Positions 5,225-8,135 of a stretch of 8,135 bases of DNA are shown one piece after another. A program made the position numbers and the translations under genes. The notes under the pieces were generated by a model. The model saw only the letters and a program-made list of their open reading frames with translations. It was not told where the DNA came from and made no database searches. The stretch is from positions 1 to 8,135 of the forward strand of contig CAIPFS010000610.1 in assembly GCA_903864375.1 (NCBI GenBank). Reading direction: 5' to 3'. Positions within the stretch are counted from its first letter, which is position 1; the number at the start of each line of letters is the position of its first letter. The DNA comes from an uncultured Verrucomicrobiota bacterium. Its GTDB lineage: Bacteria; Verrucomicrobiota; Verrucomicrobiia; Limisphaerales; UBA9464.

Positions 5225-8135
5225 ATGAATTGCCGTTCTACGCTGGTCCTTGTGCTTGGCCTTGCCCTTTTCCCGCCAGCGCGGGCGGAAAATGAAATCG
5301 GGTTTATCGAGACGTTCGCTTTCGCCGAAGACCGGGAAGCCACGCTTTCGTTGCTCGTACCCGGAACGGAGGAAGCTTACTTTTTCCGGGCGCTCCATTA
5401 CCAAAACACAAGGCAGCATGAAAAACTGAGCGACGTCCTTCGCCAATGGGCGGCACGGTTCCCCAAATCAGAGCGACGCCCGATCATTGAGCGGCGGGAA
5501 TCCTTGCTGACGTACGAAACGGATCCTCAGAAAACCTTGCAGTTCCTCCGTGAGCAGTTGCACCCGCGCCTGGATCACGTTCAGGAGATTCGCGACCAAA
5601 AGCCAAACCTTCCCAACAGTCTCGACCCCCATCTGCTGGAGTCTTCGGTGTATCTGAAGGCCCTCCTGGCCACCGACGACCTCCCCGGGGCGAGCGATGA
5701 AGTCCTGGAAACCCTGGTCGGCCAGCAGGTCGCACTGACGCCGCCGCAACGCCGGACGGTGCTGGGGCGAATCGACCGACCGGATGTCCCGCACCTGACG
5801 GAACTCCTCATCGAAGACCTGAAGAGTCCGGAAAGCAAAGGCTTCGGTGAATGGCCCATTCATCGATTGCTGCTCCCCGATCAACTGGGGGAACTGGCCC
5901 AGGCCGTTCCGTCGGTGGCCCGGCAGACGGCCTATGTGGAGTGCCGACTCCGTCAATTGGCGCCATCCAGCGAGGAAAACATCCGGCCGCAAACCCCGGG
6001 ACGAGAGGCCTGGTTGGAGCGATTGCTGACGGCCGTCAGGCCGTTGCCGCCGGCCTTTAATTCCCTGAAGGCGTGTATTCTCTACGCCCGTCTGGAGGAC
6101 GATCGGAGCCGCGGAATTTACTCCCGGGAACGCTTCCTCGAATACCTGAAGCTGCCGCGTCCCGGTCCGTACGTCAGTCTGGCATTGATTGAGAAGGCCA
6201 CCGGCAGCCAGGCCCTGGTCAACCTGGATGCGGATTTCACCGAGTACCATCTGGGGCTTCCCCCCATCGGACGGGATGAACCGCTGGTCCGGGATTTTGT
6301 CCTTCATTTTGCAGCCAACGACTCCGACTGGCAGTCCTGGACAGAATGGCTTTCCGAGTCCTGGGTCAAATCGGTCTTCGCTGAGGCCAAGATCACGGCG
6401 GGCATCGGCGACCCCGAAAAATGGGCCTCCCTCCTGTCACCGTCCGCCTATCAGTCCCTCCGGGATCGGGTGGACATTGATTTCTCGCCCGGGAACCCGG
6501 TCTACTTTTCTCCTGCCGACGAGGTGACTCTGCGGGTTTTCCTCAAGAATACACCCAAACTGATCGTCAAGATTTTCGAGCTCAATACGCTGAATCTGGC
6601 GTCCACACTCAATCGACAGCCTGACACCGACCTCAACCTCGATGGCCTGGTGGCCAATGCCGAGCAGACCCATGAGGTAGATCCGGCTCCCTTCCGCAGG
6701 ACGACCCGCGAGTTCAAGTTCCCGGAACTTCAAGGAAAGCGGGGGGCATGGATTGTTGAGTTTATTGGTGGCGGAAAGTCCTCCCGCGCCCTCATTCGAA
6801 AAGGGGACTTTCATTTGATCCAGCAACTCAGCCCGGGTGGCGATCTGCTGACGATCCTGGACGAATCCTTCCGCCCCACGCCCCAGGCGGTCGCCTGGTT
6901 GGATGGGCGTCAGTGGAATCCGAATCCCAAGACGGGGCAGATCCTCATCCCGTTTGCCCGGGAGGAAGCCCATCGAACCGTGACCCTGGCTAGTCCCGAT
7001 GGCGCGTTCGCCACCCTGAACCCATTCCACCAACATGCAGAGGCCTACCGGCTCCATGTCGATTTTCATCTGGAGCGGGAACAACTCCTGGCTGGTCGTA
7101 CGGCCACGCTGGTGGCCCGAACCACCCTGCTGACCGGGGAAACCCCGCTGCCCCCTGTATTATTGGAGGAACCAAAGCTCACCCTGACCACGGTCACCCA
7201 GGATGGCGTGACCACGACCCACGAGATACCGGTCGAGGGGCTGACAGACAGCCGGGTCTTTACCCACCCGTTTCAGGTGGCGGACCGCGTCACCCATGTC
7301 TCCGCCGTCCTGAGTGCCAGAATTTCCTATCTCAGTCGGGGTGGAAAAAAGGAGGAGATATCCGACTCGCAGGAATGGGAGATCAACGGTATCGACGCAA
7401 CCGACACCATTAAGGACGGCCACCTGGGGCGCTTTGCCGGTCGATACGTCTTCGATCTGCTGGGCAAGAATGGTGAACCCATTGCCAATCAACAGGTTCT
7501 ATTCGACTTTATCCACCGAGGCTTCAGCGAGCGCCAGTCCGTCCCGCTCCAGACCGATGACCGCGGGCGAATCGACCTCGGGATACTTGCCGAGATTGAA
7601 CACGTGACGGCACACCTTTCCGAGGGAACGGTCCGGAATTGGGTCCTGCCCCATGATGATGTTCAACTTCCGCCCACGATCCACGCCGGCTCCGGGGACA
7701 TCCTTCGACTTCCGTGGGACGGCAGCACCAACCTCTCGTCCATTTCCCTGCTTGAGCGCCGCAATGACGTCTTCCTGCCGGTCCCTTCCGCCAGGCTGCA
7801 GCCTCAGGGTGGTTCTCTGGAAATCAGCGGCCTCGCCCCCGGGGACTACTCGCTTCGACTTCGAAATCGACCGGTCCCCAGCGATATTGCGCTGTCCGTA
7901 TCCTCCGGAATCCGGGAGGGAGCCTGGCTTCTATCGCCCGCCCGTTTTCTTGAGGCCACCCGCCTTTCACCGTTGAAGATCGAGGCAGTGGCCATCGGGA
8001 CCAATGAGTTGACCATCCAATTGCGACACTGGGACCCGTTCACCCGCGTTCATGTCGTCGCAACGCGCTTCATCGCCCAAACCGATCTCTCCGGCAGTCT
8101 GGGGGATTTCCCTCGTTCCTCCCCCCGGACGCTCG
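5225..8135 (+). CDS. Very large exported protein with alpha-2-macroglobulin-like beta domains, 3' end beyond window
   Basis: The frame is open for 970 codons from the ATG at 5225 to the window edge. Residues 1-21 form a clean signal peptide (MNCRSTLVLVLGLALF, cleavage after ARA). Residues about 25-415 are rich in charged, leucine-spaced helices and could form an alpha-solenoid. From about 416 the sequence becomes beta-rich. The block 420-530 (PVYFSPADEVTLRVFLKN, LIVKIFELNT, LNLDGLVAN, GAWIVEFIGGGKSSRALI) resembles the MG2-type domain of alpha-2-macroglobulin-like proteins. Further MG-like segments are at about 605-720 and 735-800 (YVFDLLGKNGEPIANQQV). To my memory this block is conserved in large uncharacterised proteins of Planctomycetes and Verrucomicrobiota. 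A thioester CxEQ motif is not in the visible part, which has only three cysteines (3, 240, 284). The role is unknown; an envelope scaffold or protease-trap function is speculative. An in-frame ATG at 5192 would add 11 residues before the signal peptide, so 5225 is preferred. No Shine-Dalgarno sequence is visible. Confidence 0.87.
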   Translation, partial: MNCRSTLVLVLGLALFPPARAENEIGFIETFAFAEDREATLSLLVPGTEEAYFFRALHYQNTRQHEKLSDVLRQWAARFPKSERRPIIERRESLLTYETDPQKTLQFLREQLHPRLDHVQEIRDQKPNLPNSLDPHLLESSVYLKALLATDDLPGASDEVLETLVGQQVALTPPQRRTVLGRIDRPDVPHLTELLIEDLKSPESKGFGEWPIHRLLLPDQLGELAQAVPSVARQTAYVECRLRQLAPSSEENIRPQTPGREAWLERLLTAVRPLPPAFNSLKACILYARLEDDRSRGIYSRERFLEYLKLPRPGPYVSLALIEKATGSQALVNLDADFTEYHLGLPPIGRDEPLVRDFVLHFAANDSDWQSWTEWLSESWVKSVFAEAKITAGIGDPEKWASLLSPSAYQSLRDRVDIDFSPGNPVYFSPADEVTLRVFLKNTPKLIVKIFELNTLNLASTLNRQPDTDLNLDGLVANAEQTHEVDPAPFRRTTREFKFPELQGKRGAWIVEFIGGGKSSRALIRKGDFHLIQQLSPGGDLLTILDESFRPTPQAVAWLDGRQWNPNPKTGQILIPFAREEAHRTVTLASPDGAFATLNPFHQHAEAYRLHVDFHLEREQLLAGRTATLVARTTLLTGETPLPPVLLEEPKLTLTTVTQDGVTTTHEIPVEGLTDSRVFTHPFQVADRVTHVSAVLSARISYLSRGGKKEEISDSQEWEINGIDATDTIKDGHLGRFAGRYVFDLLGKNGEPIANQQVLFDFIHRGFSERQSVPLQTDDRGRIDLGILAEIEHVTAHLSEGTVRNWVLPHDDVQLPPTIHAGSGDILRLPWDGSTNLSSISLLERRNDVFLPVPSARLQPQGGSLEISGLAPGDYSLRLRNRPVPSDIALSVSSGIREGAWLLSPARFLEATRLSPLKIEAVAIGTNELTIQLRHWDPFTRVHVVATRFIAQTDLSGSLGDFPRSSPRTL

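Noticed and set aside
5468..6307. Minus-strand open frame of 279 codons inside the large MG-like protein gene
   Set aside because: The plus-strand frame is continuous for 970 codons with a signal peptide and domain structure. The antisense product is Gln/Arg-rich and low in recognisable motifs.
1..8135. CRISPR array, insertion sequence, tRNA, rRNA or anti-phage system
   Set aside because: No regularly spaced repeats, terminal inverted repeats, transposase motifs, cloverleaf structure or nuclease/helicase/NTPase motifs were found on either strand.

Overview
The window looks like chromosomal DNA of a Gram-negative member of the Verrucomicrobiota or a near relative in the PVC group. This is inferred from protein style, not from a marker gene. 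The sequence shows moderately GC-rich DNA, long exported proteins built from Ig-like, PA14 and lectin-like domains, a c-type cytochrome joined to an FG-GAP/VCBS region, and short terminal beta domains ending in FYRAR or WFRVT. No gene has a clear Shine-Dalgarno sequence before its start. There is no rRNA, tRNA, CRISPR array, insertion sequence, integrase or phage gene.

Layout. Positions 1-853 (minus strand) hold the first 284 codons of an exported cytochrome c/FG-GAP protein whose 3' part lies outside the window. A strong intrinsic terminator (886-923, minus strand) separates it from the next minus-strand gene. That gene (938-3946) encodes a 1002-residue secreted multidomain protein: signal peptide, verrucomicrobial N-terminal beta domain, Ig-like, PA14, Ig-like, Big/SwmB-like, DUF1349/concanavalin-like and C-terminal beta domain. 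A 147-base divergent intergenic region (3947-4093) follows. The plus-strand gene at 4094-5086 encodes a 330-residue exported or membrane-anchored protein with a putative-Ig (He_PIG-like) domain, an Ig domain and a C-terminal beta domain. After a 138-base gap, 5225-8135 carries the first 970 codons of a very large exported protein. It has a helical N-terminal half and then a series of beta domains that resemble alpha-2-macroglobulin (MG) domains.

How they fit together. All four products appear to leave the cytoplasm, and none has a visible catalytic domain apart from the haem site of the first. The likely roles are cell-surface or periplasmic binding, adhesion or carbohydrate recognition, electron transfer (cytochrome), and possibly envelope defence or scaffolding (the large MG-like protein). 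That they act in one pathway is not shown. Their closeness suggests a locus of envelope proteins, but the terminator and the divergent arrangement argue for at least two or three separate transcripts. I do not see a convincing new defence, mobile or RNA-based system here. The most interesting items are the large MG-like protein, the tight terminator-to-start spacing near position 870, and the lack of Shine-Dalgarno sequences.
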